Source of the DNA: Paracoccaceae bacterium
Lineage (GTDB): Bacteria; Pseudomonadota; Alphaproteobacteria; Rhodobacterales; Rhodobacteraceae
Reading direction: 5' to 3'
Assembly: GCA_002708925.1 (NCBI GenBank)
Contig: PAPN01000034.1
Coordinates: 1 to 63,750 of the forward strand
Length of the DNA stretch: 63,750 nt
Shown: positions 9,322 to 20,883 of the stretch, piece after piece
Position numbering within the stretch: the stretch's first letter is position 1
How the letters are laid out: each line of letters opens with the position of its first letter
Notes under the pieces: model-generated
What the model was told of the DNA's origin: nothing
The model's input: only the letters and a program-made list of their open reading frames with translations
The model's database searches: none
Translations under genes and position numbers: made by a program

Positions 9322-10245
9322 TTAATCCGCAGCCGGCTCACCGATGCGCATGATTTCCCACTCTAGCGTGATCCCCTGAGAATCGTAAACCTTTTTTCGT
9401 ACCTCTTCGCCCAATCCTTCCAGGTCTGCCGCCGTGGCCGCCCCCGTATTGATCAGGAAATTCGAGTGTTTCTGGCTCATTTGCGCGCCCCCGCGCGTAG
9501 CCCCGCGCATCCCGGCGTTGTCGATCACTTTCCACGCCTTCAGATCGTGCACATCATCGGCGCGCCCGGTGCTGGAAAACCCCGCCGGATTGCGAAACGT
9601 GCTGCCCGCGCTGCGATCGCGGGTGGGCTGAGTTTCATCGCGTTTTTGCAATTGCGCCTGCATCCGGTCCGCCAGTTCCTGCGGATCGCCCGAGGGGCCC
9701 TCGAAGGTGGCCTCGAATATCACCATGCCGTCGGGCAAGTCCGCCTGGCGGTACTGGAATTGCAGATCCTCGGCGCTTAGCGTCACGATCTGGCCGCTGC
9801 GCGTCACGGCCCGCGCCTGCACGAACACATCCGCCACATAAGAACCATAGCAGCCCGCGTTCATCCGCACCGCCCCGCCGACACTGCCGGGGATCGTACG
9901 CAGAAAGGTCAGATCCACCCCTGCCTCGGCCGCTTTGCGCGCCACATGCGCATCCAGCGCGGCGGTGCCGGCGGTCACGCGGTTGCCCTGCACGCTGATC
10001 CCGTTAAAGCCCCGCCCAAGGCGGATCACCACGGCCCGCAACCCGCCATCGCGCACGATCAGGTTCGAGCCAACCCCCATCGGAAACACCGGAACCTCAG
10101 GGTCCAAAGAGGCCAGAAACGCCTGCAAATCCTCAACATCGGCGGGCTGGAACAGCCAGTCAGCCGGCCCGCCCACACGCAGCCAGGTCAGCTCGGACAG
10201 GGGTTTGCCGGGGGTCAGACGACCACGCACCTCAGGCATCTGCAT
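9322..10245 (-). CDS. murB: UDP-N-acetylenolpyruvoylglucosamine reductase MurB
   Basis: MurB is the FAD- and NADPH-dependent enzyme that makes UDP-MurNAc. The 307-residue product carries the FAD-binding segment [14 protein letters not shown], the [16 protein letters not shown] motif and the active-site segment AGSTFRNP with the proton-donor serine. ATG 10245 is preceded by AAGGAAAG. Its start overlaps the end of the DUF2484 gene by 14 bases, which suggests translational coupling. Two small GC hairpins (9251-9266 and 9282-9299) lie between ddl and murB. Confidence 0.95.
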   Translation of the reverse strand: MQMPEVRGRLTPGKPLSELTWLRVGGPADWLFQPADVEDLQAFLASLDPEVPVFPMGVGSNLIVRDGGLRAVVIRLGRGFNGISVQGNRVTAGTAALDAHVARKAAEAGVDLTFLRTIPGSVGGAVRMNAGCYGSYVADVFVQARAVTRSGQIVTLSAEDLQFQYRQADLPDGMVIFEATFEGPSGDPQELADRMQAQLQKRDETQPTRDRSAGSTFRNPAGFSSTGRADDVHDLKAWKVIDNAGMRGATRGGAQMSQKHSNFLINTGAATAADLEGLGEEVRKKVYDSQGITLEWEIMRIGEPAAD

Positions 10246-10495
10246 CTTTGGTCTTTCCTTTTCGCTTGATCCAGCGGAACAGATAAATCACCGGCCAGCG
10301 CAAAACGGACATGGCGGCCACCAGGATCAGCAACCCGATCCAGGGACCATGCAGATAAACCACCGCGCCCAGAATGGGAATGCCCACCGCGATCAGACCA
10401 TAGGCAAAGGGCCAGTGATGGCGCCTGCTGGGCACCATGGCCCCCAGATTGGCCACCACGAACCACACCAAAGCCAGGATCAGCGACCAACTCAT
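10232..10495 (-). CDS. DUF2484 family small membrane protein
   Basis: An 87-residue protein with three hydrophobic segments (about residues 4-20, 30-48 and 52-72) and a basic tail ending [11 protein letters not shown]. It resembles the DUF2484 proteins that, as I recall, sit next to murB in Rhodobacterales; the function is unknown. ATG 10495 overlaps the stop of the permease gene (ATGA), and its own end overlaps murB, so it is translationally linked on both sides. An in-frame TTG at 10507 is less likely because the ATG has the better position relative to GGGGGATGGG. Confidence 0.7.
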   Translation of the reverse strand: MSWSLILALVWFVVANLGAMVPSRRHHWPFAYGLIAVGIPILGAVVYLHGPWIGLLILVAAMSVLRWPVIYLFRWIKRKGKTKDADA

Positions 10496-11679
10496 CCCAT
10501 CCCCCAAAGGCTGACAATCAACGCCGCCCCGGCCAGAATCACGCCCAGCACAGGCACATAGGTGGGCACACGGAAAGGCGCGTCGGGCTCGGCCCGCTTG
10601 ACGGCGATCAGCGCCAGATTGACCAGCACGAACACAGCCAGCAACAGGGTCGAGGTCATCTCGGCCAGTGACGCGATCGGCAGGTTGACGGCGGCAAAAA
10701 TCACGATCCCGCCCAGCAAAGCAGTGGCCAGAACCGGCGTGCCGAACCGCGGATGCGCATGATGAAACGGCCGCAAGATCCCATAACGCTTGCCCAGCCC
10801 GAACAGCACCCGGCTGGCCATGACGATCTGCGCCAACACCCCGTTCAGCGCCGCCACCACCGCGATCAGCGCGAAATAACTGCCTCCCCTCGCGCTATGA
10901 GCCTCCCATACCAGAACCAGTGGCCGCTCCGAGGCCGCCAACTCCTCCAGCGGCACCGCCCGGATCGCGGCAAAGCTGACCAGCGCATAAATCACGCTGG
11001 TGATCAGCAGCGATAACAAGATCGCCCGCGGCATGGTCCGGGTGGGGTTTTCCACCTCCTCGGCCATGTTCACGATATCCTCGAAACCGATAAAGGCAAA
11101 GAAAGCCAGAACCGCCGCCGCCCCGATCCCCGACCAGACAGGCACATCGGGGATGGTGAAATCCGATGACGCCTCGGCCCCGAAACCGGCCCACACAACA
11201 AGCCCCAGCCCAGCCAGCTCGATCACCGTGAACACCGCCGCCAGGGCCATGCTCTCCAGGACCCCCAGAATGGCCACAAGGGTCAGCGCCGCCCCCACCG
11301 CGATGATCGCCCAGGCGCCCGGCACATCCAGAACCGAGGTCAGATACCCCACCCCGCCCCGCAACACAGCCGCCGCCGATACAGTGCCCGCCATGACAAT
11401 GGCCAGCCCCACGATCAGCGCAATCAACGGAATATCGAACCCGCGGGCCACATAGGCCGCCTCGCCCGCCGCTTCGGGAATGCGGGTGGAAAACTCAGAA
11501 TAGCTCAGCGCCGTCGGAGCCGCGATCGCCCCCGCCACCATAAACGCCAAAGGCGACCAGATCCCCGCCTGATCAGCCACCGCCCCCACCAGCACATAAA
11601 TGCCCGCGCCCACCATGACACCGACACCATAGGCCGTCAGCAGCCCCAATCCGATCCGACGCTTCAAATCCTCGCCCAC
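10492..11679 (-). CDS. APC-superfamily amino acid permease
   Basis: A polytopic membrane protein of 395 residues with about twelve hydrophobic segments. The N-terminal GVGVMVGAGIYVLVGAVA is the typical first helix of amino acid-polyamine-organocation transporters, and AFFAFIGFEDIVNMAEEVENP is the equally typical TM6 region and following loop. The GTG at 11679 is preferred because GAAGG lies 7 bases upstream; the frame stays open for 19 more codons. Substrate cannot be told. It is inserted between murC and murB and coupled to the DUF2484 gene. A link to wall amino acid supply is only a guess. Confidence 0.85.
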   Translation of the reverse strand: MGEDLKRRIGLGLLTAYGVGVMVGAGIYVLVGAVADQAGIWSPLAFMVAGAIAAPTALSYSEFSTRIPEAAGEAAYVARGFDIPLIALIVGLAIVMAGTVSAAAVLRGGVGYLTSVLDVPGAWAIIAVGAALTLVAILGVLESMALAAVFTVIELAGLGLVVWAGFGAEASSDFTIPDVPVWSGIGAAAVLAFFAFIGFEDIVNMAEEVENPTRTMPRAILLSLLITSVIYALVSFAAIRAVPLEELAASERPLVLVWEAHSARGGSYFALIAVVAALNGVLAQIVMASRVLFGLGKRYGILRPFHHAHPRFGTPVLATALLGGIVIFAAVNLPIASLAEMTSTLLLAVFVLVNLALIAVKRAEPDAPFRVPTYVPVLGVILAGAALIVSLWGMG

Positions 11680-11787
11680 ACTGCGCCCTTCTTTCTGATC
11701 CAAATACTCATCTGCACAGCCGCGCCGCATCCGCAACGCCGCACAGTCACCCTAACACAGCCAGACCAGACGCAACTTTGCGCCAGA

Positions 11788-13188
11788 TCAGCCCTGCCCC
11801 AGACGTGCGGGCAACCCATGCGCCCAGGCGCTGATCGTCCCCGCGCCCAGACAGACAACCATATCGCCCGGCCTGGCCTCGGCGCGTACCAGCGCCTCCA
11901 GATCCGCCTCCGAGGCAATGGCCAGCGCGTGCCGGTGCCCATGCTGGACCAGCCCGGCCACCAGATCGTCCCGGCTGGCGCCCTCGATGGGGTGCTCACC
12001 GGCGGCGAAGACCTCGGCGATGCCCACCACATCGGCATCGTTGAAACAGGCGCAGAAATCCTCGAACAGGGAATGCAGGCGGCTATAACGATGCGGCTGA
12101 TGCACCGCGATCACGCGGCCCTCGGTGGCTTGGCGCGCGGCTTTCAGCACGGCGGCGATTTCCACCGGATGGTGGCCGTAATCGTCGATGATGGTCACGC
12201 CGCCCACCTCGCCCACCTTAGTGAAACGCCGGTTCACGCCCTTGAATGCCGCAAGCGCCGCGCGGATTTCCTCGGCTTTCATGCCCAGATGGCGGGCCAC
12301 GGCCACAGCGGCCAGCGCGTTCGACACGTTATGATCGCCGGGCATGGGCAGGGTGCAGCCCTCGATGACGATACCCTCGGCCTGCAACAGAATGTCGAAA
12401 TGCGCCACGCCCTTTTTGTAGGTCAGGTTCGCGGCGCGCACATCCGCCTGCGCGTTAAAGCCAAAGGTGACGACGCGCCGGTCGGTGATCTTACCGACCA
12501 AAGCCTGCACCTCGGGATGATCGGTGCAGCAGACGGCCAGCCCGTAGAAGGGAATGTTGGACACGAAATCCAGAAAGCCCCGGCGCAGGTTTTCGATCGT
12601 GCCCCAATGCTCCATATGTTCGGGGTCGATATTGGTGACGATGGCAATGGTGGCGGGCAGACGATTGAAAGTGCCGTCGGACTCATCCGCCTCGACCACC
12701 ATCCATTCGCCCTCGCCCATCCGGGCATTGCTACCATAGGCATGGATGATGCCGCCATTGATCACGGTCGGGTCCACATGGCCCGCATCCAGCAGGGTGG
12801 CCACCATCGTGGTGGTGGTGGTTTTGCCATGCGTGCCCGCAACGGCGATGTTGGATTTCAGGCGCATCAGCTCGGCCAACATTTCGGCGCGGCGCACGAC
12901 GGGCAGGCCCAGGCGGCGGGCCTCGTCCAGTTCAGGATTGCCCGGTTTGATCGCGGAGGAGATCACGATGACCTCGGCCCCCTTCAGATTATCCGCGCGC
13001 TGGCCCTCGAAAATGGTGGCGCCCATCCCGGCCAGGCGATCCGTGATCTTGCTGGTTTTCAGATCGCTGCCCTGAACGGTGTAACCATGGTTCAGCAGCA
13101 CCTCGGCGATGCCGGACATGCCGATCCCGCCGATGCCCACGAAATGAATGGGGCCCACATCGGTGGGCAGCTTGGTTGCTGCGTTCAT
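11788..13188 (-). CDS. murC: UDP-N-acetylmuramate--L-alanine ligase MurC
   Basis: MurC adds L-alanine to UDP-MurNAc. The 466-residue product has the N-terminal nucleotide-sugar motif [14 protein letters not shown], the Mur ligase ATP motif [16 protein letters not shown], the DESDGTF motif and the C-terminal segment [14 protein letters not shown]. Length is normal. It begins four bases after the murG stop on the same strand. Unlike in simpler dcw clusters, it is separated from murB by a permease and a DUF2484 gene. Confidence 0.97.
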   Translation of the reverse strand: MNAATKLPTDVGPIHFVGIGGIGMSGIAEVLLNHGYTVQGSDLKTSKITDRLAGMGATIFEGQRADNLKGAEVIVISSAIKPGNPELDEARRLGLPVVRRAEMLAELMRLKSNIAVAGTHGKTTTTTMVATLLDAGHVDPTVINGGIIHAYGSNARMGEGEWMVVEADESDGTFNRLPATIAIVTNIDPEHMEHWGTIENLRRGFLDFVSNIPFYGLAVCCTDHPEVQALVGKITDRRVVTFGFNAQADVRAANLTYKKGVAHFDILLQAEGIVIEGCTLPMPGDHNVSNALAAVAVARHLGMKAEEIRAALAAFKGVNRRFTKVGEVGGVTIIDDYGHHPVEIAAVLKAARQATEGRVIAVHQPHRYSRLHSLFEDFCACFNDADVVGIAEVFAAGEHPIEGASRDDLVAGLVQHGHRHALAIASEADLEALVRAEARPGDMVVCLGAGTISAWAHGLPARLGQG

Positions 13189-13192
13189 GTTG

Positions 13193-14287
13193 TCAGTCCT
13201 TCTTTGCCAGCGTCATCACCATCTGCACCAGCTCTTCTGTCGCTTCGGGTTTGCCGCAGCTAAGCGCGGCACCCGCCATCATCTGCGCGCCTTGCGGGTT
13301 GGTCAGCACGGTGGCTATTTGCTCTGCCAGCGTGGAAATCTCAAGCCGGTTTTCCGGGATCAGGATGGCCGCGCCTGCCTCCACCAGACCACGAGCATTG
13401 GCGGTTTGGTGGTCCCCCGTGGCTGCGGCAAAGGGCACCAGAATGGACGGGCGCCCGATCACCGAAATATCCGCCACGCTGGACGCGCCGGAACGCGAGA
13501 TCACCAGCTGCGCCTCGCTCATGCGGGTGGGGACGTCGTGGAAAAACGGCTGCACATCGGCGGCGATGCCATGCTCAGCGTAGAATTGGGTGACGCGGTC
13601 GAAATCCTCGTCGCGGGCCTGATGCGAAACGCGCACATATTGCAACAGCGCATCGGGCAGCGCGGCAATCGCGCCGGGCACCACATCCGACAGGATGCGC
13701 GCGCCCTGACTGCCGCCCATCACCAGGATCGACATGGGGTACTCGCCAGGGCTGATATAGCCCGCGCCCGCCCGGTCATGCACGGCCTTGCGCACCGGAT
13801 TGCCGGTGTGAACCCCTTCAACACCCTCGGGCAGGTCGGTGGGCCAGGTGCCGCAGGCCACCGCATCCACACGGGGGGCGAAAATCTGGTTCACCCGGCC
13901 CAGAATGCCGTTCTGTTCATGGATCATGCGCGGCAGTTTCAGCAAGGTCGCCGCCCCGATCGCGGGAATGGACGGATAGCCGCCAAAGCCCACCACAACG
14001 GCGGGCCGGTCGCGGCGCATCCGCATCATCATGCCCAGCACGCCGCCCAGAATGCGGAACGGTACGGCCGCCTTGGCCAGCAGCCCTCCGCGTGCGAAGG
14101 TGGCGCTGGAGACCTGTTCGATTTCAACCGAATGCGGGAAGCCACCCGTATAGCGAGCGCCACGCGCATCGGTGGACAGTTTGACCCGCCAGCCACGGCG
14201 CAGCATTGCCTCGGCCAGGGCCTGCGCAGGGAACATGTGGCCGCCGGTTCCCCCGGCAGCAATCACCAGCAAAGGCTGCGTGGTCAT
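13193..14287 (-). CDS. murG: Lipid II synthase MurG (GlcNAc transferase)
   Basis: MurG transfers GlcNAc from UDP-GlcNAc to lipid I at the inner face of the membrane. ATG 14287 gives 364 residues starting [21 protein letters not shown]; the GGTGGH loop is the diphosphate-binding signature. Later motifs include [23 protein letters not shown] and [15 protein letters not shown] with [12 protein letters not shown]. The start overlaps the ftsW stop by four bases (ATGA) and is preceded by GAGGAAAA. The frame is open well upstream inside ftsW, but those codons do not match the family. Confidence 0.97.
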   Translation of the reverse strand: MTTQPLLVIAAGGTGGHMFPAQALAEAMLRRGWRVKLSTDARGARYTGGFPHSVEIEQVSSATFARGGLLAKAAVPFRILGGVLGMMMRMRRDRPAVVVGFGGYPSIPAIGAATLLKLPRMIHEQNGILGRVNQIFAPRVDAVACGTWPTDLPEGVEGVHTGNPVRKAVHDRAGAGYISPGEYPMSILVMGGSQGARILSDVVPGAIAALPDALLQYVRVSHQARDEDFDRVTQFYAEHGIAADVQPFFHDVPTRMSEAQLVISRSGASSVADISVIGRPSILVPFAAATGDHQTANARGLVEAGAAILIPENRLEISTLAEQIATVLTNPQGAQMMAGAALSCGKPEATEELVQMVMTLAKKD

Positions 14288-15450
14288 TTGAATTTTCCTC
14301 GTAGAATATCGCCGATCTCGCCTTGCGGACGGGTCCGGGTAAAGGCCAGCAGCATCCCCACGGCAATCCCCCCCGCAATCAGGGACGAGCCCCCATAGCT
14401 GACGAAAGGCAGGGTCATGCCCTTGGCGGGTAGCAGGCGCACGGCCACGCCCATATTGATCATCGCCTGCACGCCGAACATCGCGGCCAGACCAGTGCCG
14501 GCCAGACGGATGAACGGGTCTCGTTCCTTCATCAGGCGGAAGAAGCTGCGCACCACAACCACCGAATAGAGCGCGATGATGCACAGCACCAGAACCAGCC
14601 CGTATTCCTCGGCGGCGACGGCGATGATGAAATCGGTATGCGCGTCGGGCAGAGACCATTTCACCGCGCCCTCGCCCACGCCGACCCCGAAAAAGCCACC
14701 CTCTTGAATGGCGTTGGTCGCATAGCCCAGCTGCGTGCGCGGATCCAGATCAGGCGACAGAAAGCCATCAATCCGGCGGGCAAAATGTTCGGAATTATTA
14801 TAGGCAAACGTGCCCGCCAGCACGACCATCCCGGCCATGCCCACCAGCAGCAAAATCGGCGCACCGGCGACGAAATACATCACGCCCCAGCCGAACAGCA
14901 CCAGGCTGGCCTGTCCGAAATCGGGCTGCAACGCCAGAATGGTGACGATCACGATCATCAGCCCAAAGGACCACAGCCGCCCCGGAGGGCCGTGAATTTC
15001 CTGCGCCGCCGCCATCAGCCAGGCGGCCACAATCACGAAAGCGGGCTTCAGAAACTCGGACGGCTGCACGCTGGCAAAGCCCAGCGAATACCACCGCGTC
15101 GCGCCCTTGCCGAAATCCGTGCCAAAGAACGGCAGCCCCAGCAGCGCGACAAAGGCCACAACGAACCCCAGCACCGCCAGACGGCGCACCATCACCGGCC
15201 CCATCATCGAGGCAATCAGCATCACGACCAAAGCGACTCCGCCAAAAAAGGCCTGGCGCTGCACATAGTGGAAGGGCAGAAACCCGTTCTTCTCGGCCAG
15301 CGGCGGCGAGGCGGCAAAGCCCAGCAGCAGCCCCACGGCAAACAGGATTAGGATGCAGGACATCGACCATTTGTCGATCGTCCGCCACCATTTGGGAAGA
15401 ACTGGCTCACCGTCGCGAACGGGAACCGAACCATAGACCATCTCTGTCAT
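14284..15450 (-). CDS. ftsW: Peptidoglycan glycosyltransferase FtsW
   Basis: FtsW is the SEDS-family polymerase that makes septal glycan strands with FtsI. ATG 15450 gives 388 residues, beginning [19 protein letters not shown]; upstream codons in the open frame do not resemble the family. About ten membrane segments are visible, with the SEDS landmarks GARRW-like [31 protein letters not shown] and the terminal [12 protein letters not shown]. The ribosome-binding sequence is weak (GGCGG). A flavoprotein gene on the other strand starts 170 bases upstream, so ftsW either relies on read-through from murD or has a promoter in 15451-15620. Confidence 0.95.
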   Translation of the reverse strand: MTEMVYGSVPVRDGEPVLPKWWRTIDKWSMSCILILFAVGLLLGFAASPPLAEKNGFLPFHYVQRQAFFGGVALVVMLIASMMGPVMVRRLAVLGFVVAFVALLGLPFFGTDFGKGATRWYSLGFASVQPSEFLKPAFVIVAAWLMAAAQEIHGPPGRLWSFGLMIVIVTILALQPDFGQASLVLFGWGVMYFVAGAPILLLVGMAGMVVLAGTFAYNNSEHFARRIDGFLSPDLDPRTQLGYATNAIQEGGFFGVGVGEGAVKWSLPDAHTDFIIAVAAEEYGLVLVLCIIALYSVVVVRSFFRLMKERDPFIRLAGTGLAAMFGVQAMINMGVAVRLLPAKGMTLPFVSYGGSSLIAGGIAVGMLLAFTRTRPQGEIGDILRGKFK

Positions 15451-15620
15451 GGGATACCGCCGTTTTGCCTCTGAATAACGCCCCTTTGCGGGGTCTGTTC
15501 TTGTCAGTGTACCGAATCGTACCCCTCGGGGCCAGAGATAAAAGCCCCACACACCCGGCCGATCAGCAAGCCCTTGCCAAATCCCTTGCCAATCGGGCGC
15601 GCTTCAGGCAGGCGAGGCAT

Positions 15621-16805
15621 ATGAACTATGATACGCTGATCCTTGGCGCAGGAGCCGCCGGCCTGATGTGCGCCGCCCATGCAGGGGGGCGCTGCCTTGT
15701 GCTGGACCATGCCAAGGCCCCAGCAGAGAAGATCCGGATTTCGGGCGGCGGGCGCTGCAATTTTACCAATATGTACGCCGATCCGGGCAATTTCCTGTCC
15801 GCGAACCCGCATTTCGTCAAATCCGCGCTGGCACGCTATACCCAGTGGGATTTCATCGAGCTGGTCAGCCGCCACGGCATCGCCTGGCATGAAAAAACGC
15901 TGGGGCAGCTGTTCTGCGATGGCTCGGCCAAACAGATCGTGGCCATGCTGCTGGCCGAAGCCGCCAAGGCCGACGCCACCGTCTGGCTGGAGGCTGAAAT
16001 TGCCGAGGTAACGCGCGACGAAAGCGGTTTCCGCGTTGTCACCCAAAACAACGGCCGCCGCAAAACCGTAACCGCGCATAATCTGGTGGTGGCGACGGGC
16101 GGCAAATCCATCCCCAAGATGGGCGCGACCGGGCTGGCCTATGACATTGCCCGACAGTTTGGCCTGGCGGTGACGGACACGCGCCCCGGCCTGGTGCCTC
16201 TGACTTTCCCGCCCCAGCGGTTTACGGGGCTGGCGGGGGTGTCTTTGCCGGTGCGCACGGCGGCAAATGGCACCAGTTTTGACGAAAACATGCTGTTCAC
16301 CCACCGCGGGATCTCGGGGCCTGCGGTGCTGCAAATCTCCTCTTACTGGCACGAGGGGCAGGATATTTGCGTGAACCTGCTGCCCGGTGCCGATGCGTTC
16401 GACACACTACGCGCCCTGCGCCAGACGGCGGGCCGGAAAAACCTGTCCACCATGCTGGGCCAGATCCTGCCCACCCGTCTGGCCGATCACCTGAGTACGG
16501 AATGGGCGCTGACCGGCAATCTGGCCGATCAGAGCGATAAATCCCTGCGCGCCCTGGCGGATCGCATTCACAACTGGGGGCTAACCCCCGCCGGTTCCGA
16601 AGGCTACCGCACCGCCGAGGTCACGCTGGGCGGGATCGACACGGAGGGGCTGAACTCAGCGACGATGGAGTCCAAATCCGTCCCCGGCCTCTATTTCATC
16701 GGCGAATCCGTGGACGTGACCGGCTGGCTGGGCGGTTTCAATTTCCAATGGGCCTGGTCCTCGGGCTGGGCCGCAGGTCAGGCGATCCGGGCGCGCACCG
16801 CCTAA
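15621..16805 (+). CDS. NAD(P)/FAD-dependent oxidoreductase (HI0933/BaiN-like)
   Basis: A 394-residue flavoprotein. The N-terminus [21 protein letters not shown] is a dinucleotide-binding beta-alpha-beta fold, followed by the family landmark [11 protein letters not shown]; a middle segment reads [16 protein letters not shown] and the C-terminus [16 protein letters not shown] completes the FAD site. The family is widespread and poorly assigned. ATG 15621 is chosen since the preceding open frame lacks family sequence. It is the only plus-strand gene inside the dcw cluster, divergent from ftsW and ending in a four-base tail-to-tail overlap with murD (16802-16805). Confidence 0.88.
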   Translation: MNYDTLILGAGAAGLMCAAHAGGRCLVLDHAKAPAEKIRISGGGRCNFTNMYADPGNFLSANPHFVKSALARYTQWDFIELVSRHGIAWHEKTLGQLFCDGSAKQIVAMLLAEAAKADATVWLEAEIAEVTRDESGFRVVTQNNGRRKTVTAHNLVVATGGKSIPKMGATGLAYDIARQFGLAVTDTRPGLVPLTFPPQRFTGLAGVSLPVRTAANGTSFDENMLFTHRGISGPAVLQISSYWHEGQDICVNLLPGADAFDTLRALRQTAGRKNLSTMLGQILPTRLADHLSTEWALTGNLADQSDKSLRALADRIHNWGLTPAGSEGYRTAEVTLGGIDTEGLNSATMESKSVPGLYFIGESVDVTGWLGGFNFQWAWSSGWAAGQAIRARTA

Positions 16806-18205
16806 ACGTCCAGCGCGCCCAGAACGCAGGATGCGAAATCCTCGCCGCGCTGTTCGAAATTGTCATACTGGTCAAAACTGGCCGCCGCCGGGGCCAACAA
16901 AACCGTATCGCCGGGATCTGCCTCGGCCATCGCGCGAGCAACGGCGGTCTGCATATCGGTGCACACCTCGGCCTCGATCCCGTCCAGCTGCATCGCGAAA
17001 TGCGCGGCCTCACGCCCGATGACGTAGGCCTTTTTCACATTGCCCGCCGCCTGTTGCAGCCGCTCCAGCCCGCCTTCTTTTTCCAGCCCGCCGCAAATCC
17101 AGCGGATGTTCTGAAACGCCTGCAAAGCCTTGGCCGCGCTGTCCACATTGGTGGCCTTGGAATCGTTCACATAGCGCACCCCGCCCGCCTCGGCGATGGT
17201 CTGGCTGCGATGCGGCAACCCCTGGAAGGTGTGAAACGCATCTTCGATCAGGCGCGGTGCCAGATTCAACGCCCGGCAAGCCGCATAGGCCGCGCAGGCA
17301 TTCTGATGATTATGCGCCCCCGGCAAGCCGGTGATCGAGCGCAAATCAATCGCGCCCACCTGACGCCCCTTGCGATACTCGCTCAGGAATCCCTTGCGCG
17401 CCCAGACCTGCCAGCCCGGCCCGGTCAGCTTGCGGTCCACAGACACCTGAATAACCCGCGCATCCCCCGGCCCTTCGGACAGCTGATTGGCCAGATACTG
17501 CCCCTCGGGTTCATCCACACCGATAATGGCCCGATCCGGCCCGCCCTCGGCAAAGAGCCGCCGCTTGGCCGCGAAATATCCCCCCATGCCGCCATGGCGA
17601 TCCAGATGATCGGGGCTCAGGTTGGTGAACACCGCCACATCCGGCGTCAAAGCCCGCGCCAGATCGGTCTGATAGCTGGACAGTTCCAACACCACCACAC
17701 CCCCATCGCCGGGCGGATCAATATCCAACACCCCGCGCCCGATATTGCCCGCCAATTGCACCGGACGCCCCGCTTCGCTCAAGACATGATGGATCAACGC
17801 CGAGGTCGTCGATTTCCCATTCGATCCCGTCACCGCAATCACCCGAGGCGGCGTGTCGAACTCATCCCAGGCCCCACTGGCAACCGAGCGAAAAAACAAC
17901 CCGATATCATTATCCACCGGCACCCCGGCCGCCCAGGCTGCACACACCACCCTGTTCGGCTCAGGATACAGATGCGGAATGCCAGGGCTGACGATCAGGC
18001 TGGCGATGCCCTCGAACGCCCCCTGCTTTTTCAGATCACGGATCGCAAATCCCTCATCTTCGGCCGCCGCGCGCGCCGCCGGATTGTCGTCCCAGCACAC
18101 GGCCTCCGCCCCGCCTGCCTTCAAAGCCCGCGCCGTCGCCAGCCCCGACCGCCCCAGCCCCAGAACCGCCACCTGCTGACCTACGAATCCCCTGACCGGA
18201 ATCAT
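16802..18205 (-). CDS. murD: UDP-N-acetylmuramoylalanine--D-glutamate ligase MurD
   Basis: MurD adds D-glutamate to UDP-MurNAc-L-Ala. The 467-residue product has the N-terminal [16 protein letters not shown] motif, the ATP site [32 protein letters not shown] and the [17 protein letters not shown] segment. Length is normal. It lies 113 bases after mraY and shares its last four bases with the convergent flavoprotein gene. Confidence 0.97.
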   Translation of the reverse strand: MIPVRGFVGQQVAVLGLGRSGLATARALKAGGAEAVCWDDNPAARAAAEDEGFAIRDLKKQGAFEGIASLIVSPGIPHLYPEPNRVVCAAWAAGVPVDNDIGLFFRSVASGAWDEFDTPPRVIAVTGSNGKSTTSALIHHVLSEAGRPVQLAGNIGRGVLDIDPPGDGGVVVLELSSYQTDLARALTPDVAVFTNLSPDHLDRHGGMGGYFAAKRRLFAEGGPDRAIIGVDEPEGQYLANQLSEGPGDARVIQVSVDRKLTGPGWQVWARKGFLSEYRKGRQVGAIDLRSITGLPGAHNHQNACAAYAACRALNLAPRLIEDAFHTFQGLPHRSQTIAEAGGVRYVNDSKATNVDSAAKALQAFQNIRWICGGLEKEGGLERLQQAAGNVKKAYVIGREAAHFAMQLDGIEAEVCTDMQTAVARAMAEADPGDTVLLAPAAASFDQYDNFEQRGEDFASCVLGALDV

Positions 18206-18318
18206 GCCACTCTCCCACGCCCAACGCTGCCCGCCTCACGCAGGCTCAGCCCGTTTCTTTCTGACCCAAATACTCACTGCACACCAGAACCACCCGCCCG
18301 GCGCCGCAATTGAAACGC

Positions 18319-19401
18319 TCAGCGCACCTTCAGCGTCGCCAGCCCGATCATCGCCAGGATCAACGCAATGATCCAGAACCGGATCACGATCTGAGGCTCC
18401 GCCCACCCTTTTTTCTCATAATGGTGATGGATCGGTGCCATCAGGAACACGCGCTTTCCGGTGCGCTTGAAATACAGCACCTGAATGATCACGGACAAAG
18501 CCTCAACCACGAACAGGCCGCCCACAATCGCCAGAACGATCTCGTGTTTGGTGGCCACGGCAATCGCCCCCAAAGCTCCGCCCAGGGCCAGCGATCCGGT
18601 GTCGCCCATGAATACGGCCGCCGGCGGCGCGTTATACCACAGGAACCCCAGGCCTCCGCCCACCAGACCGGCCACGAAAATCAGAATTTCCCCCGTGCCC
18701 GGCACGTAATGCACGTCCAGATACTCGGTGAAATCCACACGGCCCACCGCATAGGCAATCACCCCCAGCGTGGCGCTGGCAATCATCACTGGCATGATCG
18801 CCAGCCCATCCAGCCCATCCGTCAGGTTCACCGCATTGGCCGAGCCGACAATCACGATCATCGCAAAGGGAATAAAGATATAGCCCAGGTTGATCAGCGT
18901 ATCCTTGAACACCGGCAGGGCCAGTTTGTATTGCAGCGCCTCGGGGTGATACAGCGTCGCCCAGTATCCTGCGATGCCCGAGATTAAAAAGCCCAGCAGC
19001 AAACGCACCCGGCCCGGCACGCCTGCCGTGTTTTGCTTGCTGACCTTGGCGAAATCATCGGCAAAGCCGATCAGGCCAAAGGCCATGGTCACGAACAGCA
19101 CCAGCCACACGAACGGATTGTCCAGCCGCGCCCATAGCAGCGTGGACACCACCAGGGCCGACAGGATCAGCAGCCCGCCCATGGTGGGGGTGCCGGCCTT
19201 GACGAAATGGCCCTCGGGGCCGTCATCGCGGATCGGCTGGCCTTTGCCCTGCTTGCGGCGCAACACATTGATCAGCGGCTGACCGAAGATAAAACCGAAG
19301 ATCAGCGCCGTCATGAATGCCCCGCCCGAGCGGAAGGTAATATAGCGAAACAGGTTGAAGAAATCGCCACCATCCGACAGCTCGGTCAGCCAATAGAGCA
19401 T
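18319..19401 (-). CDS. mraY: Phospho-N-acetylmuramoyl-pentapeptide-transferase MraY
   Basis: MraY makes lipid I by transferring phospho-MurNAc-pentapeptide to undecaprenyl phosphate. The 360-residue protein has about ten membrane segments and the catalytic motifs [34 protein letters not shown] and [13 protein letters not shown]. The length matches the family exactly. It follows murF by 48 bases on the same strand. Confidence 0.98.
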   Translation of the reverse strand: MLYWLTELSDGGDFFNLFRYITFRSGGAFMTALIFGFIFGQPLINVLRRKQGKGQPIRDDGPEGHFVKAGTPTMGGLLILSALVVSTLLWARLDNPFVWLVLFVTMAFGLIGFADDFAKVSKQNTAGVPGRVRLLLGFLISGIAGYWATLYHPEALQYKLALPVFKDTLINLGYIFIPFAMIVIVGSANAVNLTDGLDGLAIMPVMIASATLGVIAYAVGRVDFTEYLDVHYVPGTGEILIFVAGLVGGGLGFLWYNAPPAAVFMGDTGSLALGGALGAIAVATKHEIVLAIVGGLFVVEALSVIIQVLYFKRTGKRVFLMAPIHHHYEKKGWAEPQIVIRFWIIALILAMIGLATLKVR

Positions 19402-19449
19402 GTATTCAGTCCTTCCAGTCCGGTGCCGAGATCGCCTTCGGCCCTTGCT

Positions 19450-20883
19450 TTATTCAGGTTGGGGGGTCCCTTGGCGCAGTTTCTTGATGGCGTCAACAAC
19501 AAGGGACACTTTGCTGCCCTTTGACCCCTTCACCAGCACCACGTCACCGGCATCAATCAGCCGATGAGCGCGTTTGGCCATCGGGCCGGCCTCTTCGGTC
19601 CAGTCGCCGCGCTTGGACATGGGCAGTTTCGCCCAGAGCTTATTCATCCGCGGGCCGACACAATGGATAATGTCAATCGCGCCCAGATAGGGCAGATCGG
19701 CGATGGCCTCGTGCAGGTCCATCTCATCGGGGCCCAGTTCCAGCATATCGCCCAGAATGGCCACCCGCCGCCCCCGCGCCACGCGGCCCACCCCATCCAC
19801 CGGATGGGCGGCGGCCAGCACCTCCAGCGCGGCGGCCAGAGAGGTGGGATTGGCGTTGAACGCGTCGTCGATCAGCTCGATCGCCTGTTCCTCGATCACC
19901 TTGTCCAGCTGGATGCGTTCACGAAAACCGCGCCCTGCGGGGGGCAGCCATTGCGCGATGTCGCTGGCCGCCATGGTCGTGTCCATCCCCAGCGCCTGAG
20001 CGACAGCCATCACCCCCATCGCATTCACCGCAAAGTGCCGCCCGGCGGCCATGACCTTGAACAGCACCGGCCGGCGCCAGGCGCGGCCCTGCGCCACGGT
20101 CACGTCATCAACCAGTTTGACATCCGTCAGCCGGTGATGGTTCCGCCGCGCCTGGCCAAAGGTGATCAGCCGGGCCCCGTGCTGACGGGCGGTGTTCTCC
20201 AAAATGGCGCTGGTGGGCAGATCGCCATTGACCACAGCCACGCCGCCGGGTTCCAGCCCCTCAAAGATACTGGCCTTTTCATGGGCGATGCCGTCCAGGT
20301 TCTCGAATGCCTCCAGATGGGCGGCGGCAACGGTGGTGATCATCGCCACATGCGGGCGCGCCAGACGGGCCAGGGGGGCGATCTCTCCGGGGTTGCTCAT
20401 GCCGATCTCGATCACCGCATAATCCGTGTCCGCTGGCATCCGCGCCAGCGTCAGCGGCACGCCCCAGTGATTGTTATAGCTGGCCTCGGCGGCGTGGGTC
20501 TTCCCCTGCCCCGCCAGCACCGTGCGCAGCATTTCCTTGGTCGAGGTTTTGCCAACCGAGCCGGTCACCGCCACCACCCGCGCCTTAGTGCGCAGACGGG
20601 CGGCGCGGGCCAGATCCTCCAGCCCGGTCAGCACGTCGCGCACGATCAGCAAGGGCGCGTCTGCGGCCACGCCTTCAGGCACCCGGCTGACCAGAGCCGC
20701 CCCGGCGCCTTTCTCCAGCGCTTGTGCAACGAAATCATGGCCATCGCGGGCGGCCTTCAGCGCGACGAACAGATCGCCCGGTTGCAGCGTCCGGGTGTCG
20801 ATCGAGACCCCCCCGACAGCCCAATCCCCAACAGCGCGCCCGCCGGTTGCGGCGGCGGCCTCGGCAGCAGTCCACAGGCTCAT
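19450..20883 (-). CDS. murF: UDP-MurNAc-tripeptide--D-Ala-D-Ala ligase MurF
   Basis: MurF adds the D-Ala-D-Ala dipeptide to complete the pentapeptide precursor. The 477-residue product has the ATP motif VTGSVGKTSTKEML, EIGMSNPGEIAPL, the DDAFNANPTSL segment and ILGDMLELG near the C-terminal domain. Its ATG overlaps the murE stop by four bases, which indicates coupled translation of the two ligases. Confidence 0.97.
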   Translation of the reverse strand: MSLWTAAEAAAATGGRAVGDWAVGGVSIDTRTLQPGDLFVALKAARDGHDFVAQALEKGAGAALVSRVPEGVAADAPLLIVRDVLTGLEDLARAARLRTKARVVAVTGSVGKTSTKEMLRTVLAGQGKTHAAEASYNNHWGVPLTLARMPADTDYAVIEIGMSNPGEIAPLARLARPHVAMITTVAAAHLEAFENLDGIAHEKASIFEGLEPGGVAVVNGDLPTSAILENTARQHGARLITFGQARRNHHRLTDVKLVDDVTVAQGRAWRRPVLFKVMAAGRHFAVNAMGVMAVAQALGMDTTMAASDIAQWLPPAGRGFRERIQLDKVIEEQAIELIDDAFNANPTSLAAALEVLAAAHPVDGVGRVARGRRVAILGDMLELGPDEMDLHEAIADLPYLGAIDIIHCVGPRMNKLWAKLPMSKRGDWTEEAGPMAKRAHRLIDAGDVVLVKGSKGSKVSLVVDAIKKLRQGTPQPE

